Source: Acanthacorydalis orientalis | Taxonomy: Eukaryota > Arthropoda > Insecta > Megaloptera > Corydalidae | DNA: 64,000 bases | NCBI GenBank assembly: GCA_034766995.1 | Contig: CM068319.1 | Location: 18,316,922-18,380,921, forward strand | Reading direction: 5' to 3' | In this document: one piece after another, positions 1-11,579 of the stretch | Position numbering within the stretch: position 1 is the first letter of the stretch | Layout: each line of letters begins with the position of its first letter | The notes under the pieces: generated by a model | The model's database searches: none | Seen by the model: only the letters and a program-made list of their open reading frames with translations | Told to the model about the DNA's origin: nothing | Translations under genes and position numbers: made by a program

Positions 1-350
1 GGACAGAAATATTGGATCTTTCCGATACGATATTTCACATTTTTTTATTTTGAAGTGTCCTTACAATAACACTATATACTAGGTAAATGTTTGAAAGAAA
101 TAAGTGTTATTTAGATTGAAAAATATCTGTTACTTATATAGATATACATTAAAAAAATCGGATTAAAATGATCAACAATAGATTAATGATATTTTAATAA
201 TAGCTCAGGTGCATTTCGATAACGATGTCATCATTCACAGATTTGATCTAAGCGTCTTGAAGATGATGGTATCATCAGTGAAATGGACATAATTATCAAA
301 ATATTCAATGATAAATTACTAAACATAAGATTTAACGTAATTGATAAGAT
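1..350. repeat. Palindromic MITE-like repeat, copy cut by window edge
   Basis: This stretch matches 3901-4330 from its first bases (GGACAGAA-TATT--ATCTTTCCGAT) through the core. The core is a quasi-palindrome: a TGATCA-rich arm, GTGCATTTCGATAACGATG, a centre near 241-250, then the complementary order (AAGCGTCTTGAAGATGATG ... AATTATCAAAATATTCAATGATAAATTA). The same core recurs at a dozen places in the window. No coding capacity is visible, so a non-autonomous DNA element is the simplest reading. The true left end may lie outside the window. Confidence 0.6.
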
Positions 351-1303
351 TTTTTTATATTTTTTATAATATTTTTATCAAATAAATAATAATTTTATCA
401 AAAATTATTATTTTAAAATTATTGTTAGTTTATCTAATATTTTTTAAAGAAAATTATTAGTTGAAATTATTATTAGTTTTGATAAAATAATATTTTTATC
501 AAATAAATATTAGTTTTAGACAAGTTTTTCGGCTGAATTAATTACTGAAAATTGTCATATATCTTGTCCATTGTCTTGTTTTTATAACCATTTAAAAAAT
601 CAAAAAGTGTAAGTCAATAAATCTTGTAATTTTTTTTATTGCATACATATTTTTTCTTAATTCAAACTAAAATATAAGAAATTTTTATGTAGTATAATCT
701 CGAAAACGTATATTTTTAAAAATGTAAAAGTTTTATAATATAAATTCATGTTTTTTCTAAATTTTCTTCATGGAATTCTAAAACATGAACAAATCAAGAC
801 TCATAAACGTGAATATTTTTTCAGAACAAGAAGACTAATTGATAGAGAAAAATAGATTAAGAACCGGCATGAAGCAATGATAATATTGGTATAAGTCGCT
901 CTAGTTATTAGAGCTTTAAGCGTTCAGGCTACATAGGAATAATTTATGATTTTAGTAATAATTGTATTGGAGTAATCAGAATGATTTTATTACTTCAACA
1001 TGACTATTTTAGATAGGCTGCAAAAAAGGATTAATTAGAAACACCTTTAATCGACAGACTAAATTTTAAGTATTTTTATTATAAGTATAAAGAGAATATA
1101 AAGAAGAGAGAAGTATAAAGAGAAATCTATATATGCCTCTTTTAAATATTTTGAGAAATGTGAATAATCGTAAATTTAATTAGTTCACGTTTTTGAAATT
1201 CTTCTGTATTTCATATTTTTAACAAGTTATTTTACCAATTTATTCTTTATATTGCGAATAGAATAATATATTTAAATTATGTTTTTGATACAATCTTTTT
1301 AAC

Positions 1304-1304
<1 letters not shown>
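351..1304. other. AT-rich spacer, nothing recognised
   Basis: No exon, RNA gene or transposase motif was found on either strand. The segment 780-1120 has slightly higher complexity but no frame that I can match to a family. Confidence 0.5.

Positions 1305-1356
<52 letters not shown>
1305..1356. repeat. (TA)n microsatellite adjoining a LINE 3' end
   Basis: About 52 bp of uninterrupted TA. It starts directly at the 3' end of the LINE relic at 1358-1720, read on the minus strand. Confidence 0.95.
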
Positions 1357-1357
<1 letters not shown>

Positions 1358-1360
<3 letters not shown>

Positions 1361-1720
1361 TAAGCTCTGAATATACTCTTGTTGGCCGAATGTTTTTAAT
1401 TTATTTCTAATTTTAACATTCAAATATTTCATTCTCGCACACATTTTCAATGTATTCCCAAATATTCTTATTCCACGTATGTGGTGATCCGTTTCTGGAC
1501 GTTTTATATTTTTTGACTTCCAGTTAGTAACATTTGTAGTCCATCTGTTATCTTTTCATTGCTCAATATATTCTACCTGGATCCATTTCAAACTTGTTAC
1601 TCTTACTATTATGTTAGTAATTTCTCTTTGTTTCATATTCATTCTATTATTATTTTTTGTATATTTTTTTCTGTTCTTACCATATATTTATAAACTTTTC
1701 TGTGTTGTATGAAGTTGATA
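1358..1720 (-). pseudogene. LINE C-terminal fragment (non-LTR retrotransposon)
   Basis: The minus strand, with stops tolerated, reads RVTSLKWIQVEYIEQ, a stop, then KDNRWTTNVTNWKSKNIKRP, and ends with KTFGQQEYIQSL. This order matches the C-terminal region downstream of the reverse transcriptase in many insect LINEs, where an LKW..GH segment is followed by KDNRWT..VT.W and a terminal EAFVQQ-like motif. The reverse transcriptase itself is not seen here. The fragment is a 5'-truncated, decayed copy, as expected from target-primed reverse transcription. Its 3' end abuts the (TA)n tract at 1305-1356. The LINE clade cannot be settled from this piece alone. Confidence 0.55.
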
Positions 1721-1941
1721 AATTATTTTTAGGTCCGTATCTATGTTTCACTTGAATAAAAAAGAACAAGTAGAACACATAGGTCGAATACTTTTCTAAT
1801 AAACTAGATTTTTCAAATATTGAGCTGATATCATCCAAGTGTCATATAATTTTTTTTCTTTTTCATTTCACTCAATAAGTAATTGATTGTAATTTATTCA
1901 TGGTATTGTTTTTGTGATTTCTGCTCCATTTTTGAACTTTC

Positions 1942-1960
1942 CTTGTGCATACACACACAT

Positions 1961-1998
<38 letters not shown>
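1942..1998. repeat. Compound (CA)n(TA)n microsatellite
   Basis: A CA tract (about 1950-1974) passes into TA (1974-1998), then a short TG-containing tail (GACTGTGTGTATG). The flanks are therefore partly self-complementary. Confidence 0.9.
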
Positions 1999-2154
1999 GA
2001 CTGTGTGTATGTATGTATGTATGTGCATAATAATTTTAAACTAAAAAAAATAGATTTCATCAATTTTAACTTCAGAATAAAATATTATAGTTTATAAACT
2101 GTACACAATAAATCTAACAAATGATTACTAATTCACAACTAGATGATTAATATT

Positions 2155-2158
<4 letters not shown>

Positions 2159-2221
<63 letters not shown>
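2159..2221. repeat. (TA)n microsatellite, about 62 bp
   Basis: Uninterrupted TA. Confidence 0.95.
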
Positions 2222-2224
<3 letters not shown>

Positions 2225-2601
2225 TGTATATGTAATATACGTAATTCGTTTCAAACTTGCACCACATTCTATATATTCATAAACAATCCTATACCTCACA
2301 TAATAAATATTAATAACGACATTAATCCATGTTTACCAATTGATGCATCTAGTGGGGGATTGGAATTAATTGTTCATATCCTTAATTTTTATCATTTCCA
2401 ATTGACATGCTTTGCAATATACAAAAAGAGCGAACCCTTTTTATTTTCCATAATCCCCATTTAATTAATACATGCCTCTGTCCTTGATATGTACAATTTT
2501 TGTTTAAAAATCATATTATTAAATAATGAAAAATTGAATATTATAATAACTTTGTTTCTAGTAACATAATTTTCATTGAAAGTATAATTTTTAATTTATT
2601 C

Positions 2602-2602
<1 letters not shown>

Positions 2603-2696
<94 letters not shown>
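2603..2696. repeat. Compound (TAA)n(TA)n microsatellite
   Basis: About nine TAA units (2603-2630) run into about 66 bp of TA. It is the only long trinucleotide array in the window. Confidence 0.95.
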
Positions 2697-2700
<4 letters not shown>

Positions 2701-3900
2701 TATTCGTTAATGTATATACAAATTCAGCGATTGAAACAATAAAAACTTATCTTGGTATGTGTATCTTTAACGTTTAATTTTACAGATATAAAATATGACA
2801 CTTTTCTGAAAATATTTTTTTTTAATTTAATTTTACTTTGAATATATTTTATTACTATAATTAAAAATATGACATTTGATTAACTCATTCAGTTTTCAGT
2901 GTTTTTCAATACATTTCACAGGATTTTCGTACAAACCATATGAAAAAAAATAACTTATAAAAATTTAATACTTATGACCTAATTATTAGTCTCGCACGTC
3001 ATTGCATCTTTGACTAGACAATAGTTTATTCGCTTTTGGAACAATAAGTTTCTGAATACGATTTAATAGGAACTTTCCAGGTCTTTACAAAATGGAAATG
3101 ACCGCACTAAGATTTATTGTGGATACTGAAATGATTAATAAATCAAAACATTAAATAAATTCATAGAAAAATGTCTTCATTTTTCAAAAATACAAGTTTC
3201 AACTTGATGTGTGAAACCTGATGAACGCTCTCAAATATTTTTACTTTTCTTTTAATTATAAATAATAAAATTATTAATATATTATCTTTTAATAATATTC
3301 TTTATCTAATATTCTAATTATAATATTCTTTATCTATATATTATCTTTTATAATATTCTTTATCTAATAATATATTTTAATTATAAATATATTTCAACAA
3401 AACTGTCCACAATGTTGAGCTTAAGTTTATCTATACTTTACAGGCTAGCAAGTATACAAAAAATCGACATAAATTTTCTAAGAATCGATATTTAAGAATC
3501 ATAAATTTTTATTGAATATTTGACCAAAAAATCGTTTTTTTATAATAAAAATGAAATCTTATTTAAATTGTAGCATTGATTAAAAACCGAAAATGTTATT
3601 AATTTACTTATAATTGTTTTTCTTTAATTATTATTAATAAAAACATGTATTTTATAATTTTATGTATATTATTTAGTCTCTTTATCTCTGATTTGTATGT
3701 AAATCAAGTCTCGTAAGATAATCTTTTGTAAAAATCAAAGATATTAATGTGTAGAATAATGTCATTCTTTAATAATAAAAATCTTCAGATTTTAATTATT
3801 TAGGTTTTTATCTAGCGGATTATCTAAAAAGCTTACTTTACACCTAGCAGAAAATAAATTTGAGAATGAATAAAATACGCATGCAGGATCATTAGAGGAA
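2697..3900. other. AT-rich spacer with a small local repeat
   Basis: No gene or element is recognised. The segment 3292-3366 holds three near-identical copies of TAATATTCTTTATCTA spaced about 29 bp apart, a small tandem expansion. Confidence 0.55.
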
Positions 3901-4330
3901 GGACAGAACTATTAAATCTTTCCGATATGATATTTAATATTTTTTATTTTAAAGAGTCCTAAACCTTATATGCATTTAAAAATGATTTTACACTACATAA
4001 TTGTTTGAAAAAAATATATATTATTCAAATTGAAAAAAAAATGTAAATTGTATAGATACGCATAATCAAATTATAGTATTTGGATCATCATTTTAATTTT
4101 CATTCAATTAAAAAAAATCTGATTAAAATTATTAACAATAAATTAATATTTGATAATGGATAATAGATAATTGATAATGGTTTAAGTGTATTTCGATAAC
4201 GATATCATCATTCATAGATTTGATCTAAGCGCCTTGAAGATAATATCATCTAGCTAACATAATGATCAAAATATTCAATAATTAATTACTTAACAATTTG
4301 ATAAGATTTTTTGTGATAATGCATATACAA
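3901..4330. repeat. Palindromic MITE-like repeat, full copy
   Basis: Second copy of the element seen at 1-350, in the same orientation and 3.9 kb away. It shares the GGACAGAA end, the ATCTTTCCGAT block and the quasi-palindromic core with its centre near 4215-4225. It carries small insertions relative to the first copy, including an A-rich block around 4020-4100. Confidence 0.65.
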
Positions 4331-4433
4331 ATCAGTTTTGTAATGCATGAAATTAGGTATGAAAAATAAACTTGTCTTCAATAAAAAAAAAATGATTCAT
4401 GTTTAATAAAATTTATTTAGTGTTTTTAAATGT

Positions 4434-4496
4434 TTTGAGATGTATGTAGTGTAAAGTACAAATTGTGTACAAATTTTTGAGATGTATGTAGTGTAA
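4434..4496. repeat. Short direct repeat, 21 bp twice
   Basis: TTTGAGATGTATGTAGTGTAA occurs at 4434-4454 and, almost identically, at 4476-4496. It is a recent local duplication with no coding content. Confidence 0.8.
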
Positions 4497-5202
4497 GGAC
4501 GTTTTAAATCACATATGACAATCGTTTTTTATCTTTTTCTTAAAAATATTAAATCGTGTTGATTTTATTAGCAATATGTAATCCATATTTAATATATATA
4601 TATATATATATTCATATATAATTATAAAAATATTGATGATAAAATGAATAATTGAAACTATTGAAAATAAAATGATTTTATTTAAATTGCCAGTTTAAAA
4701 AATCCGTATAGATCATTGAATTACAAGATGTACAATAGTCAATTATTGTCTTAATTCGAGGCCCGTTTGTATAAACATATATAATAACAAAAAAATATAA
4801 TAGTATTGTAAAATGTTTCTAAATAAATAAACCAGTACTATTTTTATAAAACATACCCAAAAAAATAATATTCAGATTGCTTTTTTGTCACAGGAAATGA
4901 ATAATATAATATGTTTTCTTATAACAAAAAGAAATAAACGATATCAATTTATGGCGATACACACTGAAAACTTACAAGTATAGATGACTAATTTTTTGTC
5001 ATATATTTCATATTTAAGATGTATACATGACAACATATCTAATTTTGTCAAATTTGCAATGCAAATACTGTCGAGAACTGAAAGAAAAAACTCATTTGAT
5101 GCAATTTTAAATAATAATGTGTTTTATTTATTAATACTTTACTTTTATTGTAAATAAAATGAAAACAAAATAGAATATGATAACATGTATGATCTTGTAT
5201 AC

Positions 5203-5204
<2 letters not shown>

Positions 5205-5263
<59 letters not shown>

Positions 5264-5268
5264 GTATC
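5205..5268. repeat. (TA)n followed by (TGTA)n
   Basis: TA to about 5250, then four TGTA units. Confidence 0.95.
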
Positions 5269-5390
5269 TATGCAATAAATAATTTGAACTACACTGGTTA
5301 ACCAAACGCAGATTAAACACGAAGTAATAAAACATTTTGAGTTGTTTTTATTTTCTGATTTCGGTTTTTATATACTAGTTTGTACAATTT

Positions 5391-5516
<126 letters not shown>

Positions 5517-5939
5517 ATGTATGTAAAGAAGAAAGAAGTAAATTATTTTTATTCGAATTTTTAAGTATTTACATTTTACATAATTTAACTTTATTTTTTC
5601 ATTATTATTTGAATTGATTGATTTATGTTTAAAAATAAATACACACGCACACACATTTATAATTAATTTATTCACATTGTATTAACGGATATTAATTTTT
5701 CTTTTATTTCTACTTTGCTTCCTGCAAACAAAACATGACTTTATTTCAATAAGTACTATTTAATAGGTTAATATATTTGTGCTCAAGTTGAGCTTAACAT
5801 ATATTATACTGATTTATTTAGAACGGTTCCATTAACAATTCTATTCATCACTGGTTTGCAGTACTGACAATTACTTCTGAAATATTGTAAGTAAAAAAAA
5901 AATAAAGAAAAATAACGTGACAGCTTAAAGTTTTCGAGG

Positions 5940-6012
5940 CAGACGTAGTAGAGAAGCTAGCATGTCTGGCTGCTGACTAATACGTCTGAGTTTAAGTCCG
6001 AGCTTTCGATAT
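5940..6012 (+). repeat. tRNA-like segment, probable SINE head
   Basis: The sequence has the order of RNA polymerase III internal promoter boxes: an A-box-like AGCTAGCATGTC near 5954-5965 and a B-box-like GAGTTTAAGTCCG at 5988-6000, about 33 bp apart as in a tRNA. The T-stem pairs poorly and no clean acceptor stem is visible, so this is not a functional tRNA. A decayed tRNA-derived SINE is the best reading. It lies in an otherwise AT-rich stretch. Confidence 0.45.
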
Positions 6013-6905
6013 ATGTCATCTTTTATTAAGAAATCGATTTTTGTGAAACTCTATTGAACTCAAGACCGTCCATAAATAACTTCAAAACTCCTTTTCCATT
6101 ATAACGAATGGATGTGTTCATCTAGTCTAATATTTTTATATCACTACTTAAAATATTTCTATGATATGTGATATTCATTCATTCTATTAAAAAGCTTTTA
6201 CAGAAAGTTTGACGCTTTCAAAAAAAAAATAAAATTTATGGATTTTACAGACGATTGTCGAATATTCTTAGTATATAAATTTATATTGAATTCTTTGATT
6301 ATACTGTCTAATTCCTTAAAGGAACAATGCATTTCTTCTCTTAAATTATAAAATTTATTTCTCTAAGGACTTAGTGAAAAGTACTTTTTTTATTTTTATT
6401 ATTCTGTACAAGATAATTTATTTTGTTTTGTACAAAAAAAAAATAATTTATTTTTCTTCAGGTTGTTCTCTTCAAGCTCTAACACTTTCAATTAGGCGCT
6501 TGCGCTTGTATAATATCAGAGGAACGTTTACCTAGAATATGGCCTATCCAGTTCTATGTTGAAATGAAAGAAGTTCAATTTATAAATACTAATCAGTGAT
6601 ACAGTAATAAATATTTTGTAGTTGGGTTCTTCGTAACAGTGCATTTTTTGACTGTATACTGAACTTCGATTCCATATCAATAGTTTCTACTCATTATTAT
6701 AAAATACTTATTTTCATAACTTTATTTAAAAATATTAAATTATTTCAATATTTTAAAATTATTATCAAAGGATTCGTGTTTTTTAAAAATTCAAAAATAA
6801 ATATTATTTGGACATTTATTAACAAAAAACACGTTGACTGAATCACCCTACTAGAAAGTTAAGCTATCTTTCCTTTTTTTCTTCTTAGTTCATTTCGACT
6901 TGATA
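6013..6905. other. AT-rich spacer, nothing recognised
   Basis: No motif is recognised. The segment 6460-6670 is less AT-rich than its surroundings, but no frame stays open and no family was identified. Confidence 0.4.
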
Positions 6906-6909
6906 TTAA

Positions 6910-7128
6910 ATGCTTTCTAGAATTGTGACCAATATTTTGATCAGAAAAGTGTTTTGTAGTATTTCAAGTAAGCGAAATATCTTTGATCCATTATTTACTT
7001 TACTACATTTGTTATCATTCATGTTTTTAAACGAATGTAACTTGTTTGAAAAAATAAATTCTCCAGTCACTCGTGAACAATTAAAAAAGTATCTATTTTT
7101 AACAAAATCCAAATTATCACAAAATTAA
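6910..7128 (+). CDS. Unclassified 72-codon reading frame, doubtful
   Basis: The frame starts MLSRIVTNILIRKVFCSIS, which has the arginine-bearing, acid-free look of a mitochondrial presequence. It continues with a hydrophobic middle and ends ...TKSKLSQN. A pyrimidine-rich stretch ending TTCTTAG lies about 20 bp upstream and could be a splice acceptor. Against a real gene: the minus strand is open over the same bases, no donor or polyadenylation signal is evident, and no family is recognised. Such a frame is expected by chance in 64 kb of AT-rich DNA. Confidence 0.12.
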   Translation: MLSRIVTNILIRKVFCSISSKRNIFDPLFTLLHLLSFMFLNECNLFEKINSPVTREQLKKYLFLTKSKLSQN

Positions 7129-7596
7129 TACACAAAAAAAATAAAATAGAATGTAGAGATAATTAAATAAATTTTTAATATTTTTTTGAACATCAGCAAA
7201 TCATATCTAAGTCAGTCTGATGTATGCTGGAAAGTGGTACTTGAGTGAGTTAATCATTTATGTGACTCAGAATATTTAGTTGCGTTTTTTTTTTAGTTGA
7301 AAGCGCGTAAAATCACACAATAATATTTAAACAATATACTAACAAATAATTTATCTAGAAAATATTTCAATAAATATAGATGTAATATATTTAAAATACT
7401 TTTCTGTTTCTGTACATAAAAAATTATAACATAGTCATGGAAATGCGTATCAGTATATCAAAATAGTACATTGATCAAATATTGAATATTTTGATTGGAA
7501 AAAGTGTAACGTTTGAAATAATAATCCATTTATAAAAGTGAATTCAGCTACAGCGTTTAATTACATTTTTACAATTAAAAGTATTTGTTTGATAAG

Positions 7597-7598
<2 letters not shown>

Positions 7599-7669
<71 letters not shown>
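7599..7669. repeat. Compound (TA)n(GA)n microsatellite
   Basis: TA to 7633, then about 36 bp of GA, the longest GA tract in the window. Confidence 0.95.
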
Positions 7670-7672
<3 letters not shown>

Positions 7673-7835
7673 TTTATTAAGCGATGTCGAATTTAAAAAG
7701 ATTAATATATGCGTTATGTTTTATGAGAAAAGAAAATACACGATAAATCCAAACTTGAAAATTTTATCCTTTGTATATAAACACTAATGTCAACCATTCG
7801 ACTAGACATATTCTACAAATATATTTTATACGAAT

Positions 7836-7900
<65 letters not shown>
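7836..7900. repeat. (TA)n microsatellite, about 64 bp
   Basis: TA with one AAATA interruption near 7846. Confidence 0.95.
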
Positions 7901-7904
<4 letters not shown>

Positions 7905-8336
7905 AGAAGTATGCACAGGTATGTTTGAAGAGAATATCAATTACAAACTTGCATGCTATTGGATACATAATAATAAAACGATAGTAAATCAAATAAAATA
8001 ATATTTATTACAATGTTACAATAAGCTCGAAACTATCTTCTTCGAAGTAATTTAAATTTGGGTGTTGTCTTTACTTCTTCCAATGAATATATTTGAAACT
8101 ACACGCTACCACCACAATCTACATATATTTATGTAGTCAAACTGCATTTGATATACCTTCATTGACCTTCATTACAATATTTTTTTATATACATATTTTT
8201 ATACGACCGTGCGTATGTACATATATGAAAAAAGTGTGTCTAGAGCGATATACAATGTATTCTTCACATATATAAAATAAGGTAATTATCGGTTTTCGAA
8301 TAACTGGACACACTCTGTTCATTTTATTGGTCACTG

Positions 8337-8606
8337 TTGTGGGCATATAAAAATAGTGTCCTACGACGGCTACTTTATGGTCGTATGCGATTTTGTCAGT
8401 TGTCTTCTCGTTTAATAAATGGAGTACCACAGATTTCTATATTATGTTCCATTTTTATAGAGTTCGTTATGCATGAATGGGTTTTACGAAGAAGGTGTGG
8501 AAACCGAAAAATAATAGAAAAAGAACATACAGTTGTAGTTTTTGTCGTCGGTTACGTTATTTCCAACATACAGTTTCATTGCAATCGAATAACGTTTCGA
8601 CATTAA
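8337..8606 (+). pseudogene. Possible reverse-transcriptase fragment, weak
   Basis: An open frame of about 89 codons includes RLINGVPQISILCSIFI, which resembles the GVPQGSxLGPxLF motif of LINE reverse transcriptases. The preceding LLYGRMRFCQLSS could be the stretch before it. The residues that follow do not continue into a YxDD motif, and the other strand is partly open too. The segment is less AT-rich than its neighbours, which suggests an old insertion. Treat the reverse-transcriptase reading as a hint only. Confidence 0.2.
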
Positions 8607-8794
8607 TTTCATGAAATAATTAGATAACTGTAATAATTGTGCTCTTATTACTATCACAACTTATAAAAAGTTGTTACTTTTTTGTTGGGATATTAAATTG
8701 AATTATAAGTACAGAAATATAAAATATATATTTTTTTTATACATACGTTACATAAATATTGTAATATTGAAAATGTTTTCACATACTTTACAAA

Positions 8795-8950
8795 TTCACA
8801 AATGAATTTTTCACTCGCCCTTTAAACCACAAACACTTTTTTGATCAAAAATGTTTCATAATTGATGGTTGGTCATTTAGATTGTTCCTTACATATATTT
8901 TAATAGTAACTGCATCATTTTTTGATCGTTAAGGTACAGAAAAATCATTT
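8795..8950. repeat. MITE-family half element
   Basis: One arm of the palindromic family: TTCACAAATGAATTTTTCAC, CCACAAACA, TTTTTTGATCAAAAATG, then a GTAACTGCATCAT block and GTTAAGGTACAGAAAAAT. It runs into (TA)n at 8972 instead of the complementary arm, and supplies the left part of the tandem array at 8890-9640. Confidence 0.6.
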
Positions 8951-8969
8951 TTTTTTAAATGGAATCTTT

Positions 8970-9025
<56 letters not shown>

Positions 9026-9211
9026 TGTTTAACACATCTCCAGCAGATAATTTTTTTCTCTTCCTTCTATTTAGGCTTTCAATTAAGATTAGTTTTATAT
9101 TAAAATATGAATTATTTCAATATTGAATTCATTGCATATATTTCAATAATACCTGGATCATCCTTTGAGCGTTAAGATACAGAAAAACCTATATTTTTAA
9201 ATTGAATCTTT

Positions 9212-9270
<59 letters not shown>

Positions 9271-9456
9271 GTTTAACACATCTCCAGCAGATCAATTTTT
9301 TCTCTTCCTTTTATTTGGGCTTTCAATTAAGATTAGTTTTATATTAAAATATGAATTATTTCAATATTAAATTCATTACATATATTTCGATAGTAACTGC
9401 ATCATCTTTTGAGCTGTAAGATAGAGAAATATCTATTTTTTTTAAATTGAATCTTT

Positions 9457-9505
<49 letters not shown>

Positions 9506-9640
9506 GCTTAACACATCTCCAGCAGATCATTTTTTTTTCTTCATTGTATTTAGGCTTTTAATTAAGATGAGTTTTATATTAAAATATGAATTATTTCAAT
9601 TTTAATTCCTTACATTTCGATAGTAACTGCATCATCCTTT
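8890..9640. repeat. Tandem array, three ~240-bp units each with (TA)n
   Basis: The block GCATCAT...GTTAAGATACAGAAAAA...TTGAATCTTTC, a (TA)n tract, CTGTTTAACACATCTCCAGCAGAT and TTTAGGCTTTCAATTAAGATTAG repeats in order. Equivalent positions are near 8912, 9155, 9399 and 9629, giving periods of about 243, 244 and 230 bp. Each unit contains its own (TA)n (8972-9021, 9214-9268, 9462-9503), whose length differences explain part of the period variation. The units match closely, implying recent unequal exchange or replication slippage. The array grew out of a half MITE. Confidence 0.85.
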
Positions 9641-9918
9641 TGTTATTAAATATTAATGTTTAACTTTTTCTTAATCAATTTTTTCAATTAATGTATTGTA
9701 TAATTTTTTATTTCATAGACAACACCGCTTCACTGAAAACCTTTTCACAAACAAATATTTTAACGCTTCTTAGATATTCTAAATTAGTTATTTTAATAGT
9801 AAATTTCTTTTTTTTTTAAAAAAAACACTAGATCAAAACGTTTGACATATTTTTATTTTAAAATAAAATAGAACTGTAAAATAAATATAAAAAATGTACA
9901 GTTAGTTACTGTGAAAAG

Positions 9919-9962
<44 letters not shown>

Positions 9963-10829
9963 CCTATATTTCTATATTTACATTTAATGTAGTTGTGATA
10001 TTTCATATATCTATTGTGAATTATTAACAAACAATGTGTTTAAACATTCGTTTGAAAAAAATATGTACGGGTTAATTAAGCTATGTTTCAGTTTATTCTT
10101 TATTTAGATAATAAGATAAATAGAAATGCATTCACATAATTCGTATTGTTATTTGTGAAATACCAAACAAAATCGACAATAGACTATTTCTCACGCATAT
10201 AAGAAAGGCGTTACTATTAAAAAATGAAAGCAAACGCATTCATCAAGATTGCCTACTCGAATGATTTCATGCTTTTAAGAGTGTAACAGTTTGTAGATTT
10301 AATTAAAAACTATAAAAGATCTCATTCTGATAATGTTTATACAATTGATGGATAGTTTTCAGAAAAATAAAAGATTAAAAAAAAAAAATCCAGTATAGAT
10401 ACAAAACAAACATAAAATATAACAGTTTTTATCGTTTTTCTGACTGTTATGTTTAGCTAAAAATATATATTTATTAACTATTAAGAAGTTTTTTATACCT
10501 GAAGATTATTTACAACCAGATTAGTTTGTAAATGTAAATCTTTTCCTTAAAATTATAGTCGTTTCTGAAACATTATTTAATTTTAAAAATAGCAATGGAG
10601 CAAAGTAAACAAAAATGTTATTGTGACATCTTCAAAGATTTATGTTTTGATGATATATAATGACTGAAAATAATATTTGTAAATTAATTATTATTTAACT
10701 TTATATAAATTGGAAAATAAATACAATTATATATTCAGTCATTGTGTCGTTTCATTATGGTTAATTTAAACAAAATATATTTTCAATAGGCTTGATTTTG
10801 TTTGCAATGTAATTCTGGCACTGTAACTA
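9641..10829. other. AT-rich spacer with (TA)n at 9922-9959
   Basis: Apart from a 38-bp TA tract, no coding, RNA or transposon signal is recognised. Confidence 0.5.
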
Positions 10830-11070
10830 ATTCATTTTTACAAATACATTTTATACTTACCTCGCAAATCATAATACTTGTTTGATCATAAAAGTGTAAT
10901 TATTGATTATCGATAATTTTCTGCGCATTGGCGCTTCGAGGATAATGATATCGTTTTTAAAATAAGTATAAGTAATAATCAAAATGATCAACATTAAATT
11001 ATTAAACATTTTTGATCAGACATTTTTTTATAGTTTGTAGGATGAATGACACATTCATTTGTGAAAATGA
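10830..11070. repeat. MITE-family copy with both arms
   Basis: The left arm (TTTTTACAAATACATTTTATACTTACC...GTTTGATCATAAAAGTG) and right arm (AATGATCAACATTAAATTATTAAACATTTTTGATCAGACA...TTCATTTGTGAAAATG) are roughly complementary. They meet near 10935-10945 around GCGCATTGGCGCTTCGAGG. It is one of the more complete copies for defining the palindrome. Confidence 0.65.
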
Positions 11071-11579
11071 TTTTGATTATTTGAATAATAATAAGACTAT
11101 TCAAAAATATGTATTCTTTTTTAATTTGAACTATATTCAATAATATTTTAACATTTTTAGTACTTCAATCGATTTTTTCAAATGAAACGAATAAATTACT
11201 TAAGTCTGGTTAAAAAAAAAACAAATAAAATATACTATTTCTAAACTAAAATTTGATTTTCAAACATGTATATTTGAAAGTGATATATAAAATCCTTTTC
11301 GAATTATAAATTAAAAAAAGGAAAATGATTTATGAATATTTCATAAATAAATAAGAAAAGTATGTGTATCCTAAGTCGTGGTTGTGTTTTATACAATGAT
11401 TGTTACAATTTGTTAATATGTTTACTGGTATTAAAACATTTAACAAAAAAATCTGATAACACAAAATATTTGTGTTACTCCTCCACCTTTCGTATTAACC
11501 GGTTTCATCTACGTAATAAAAACGAAATGCATATAAATGTTGTTTAAAATATGAATTCAGTAAATGTTAGAGGTCATCA
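11071..11579. other. AT-rich spacer, nothing recognised
   Basis: A 61-codon plus-strand frame at 11362-11547 has no recognisable features. Confidence 0.4.
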
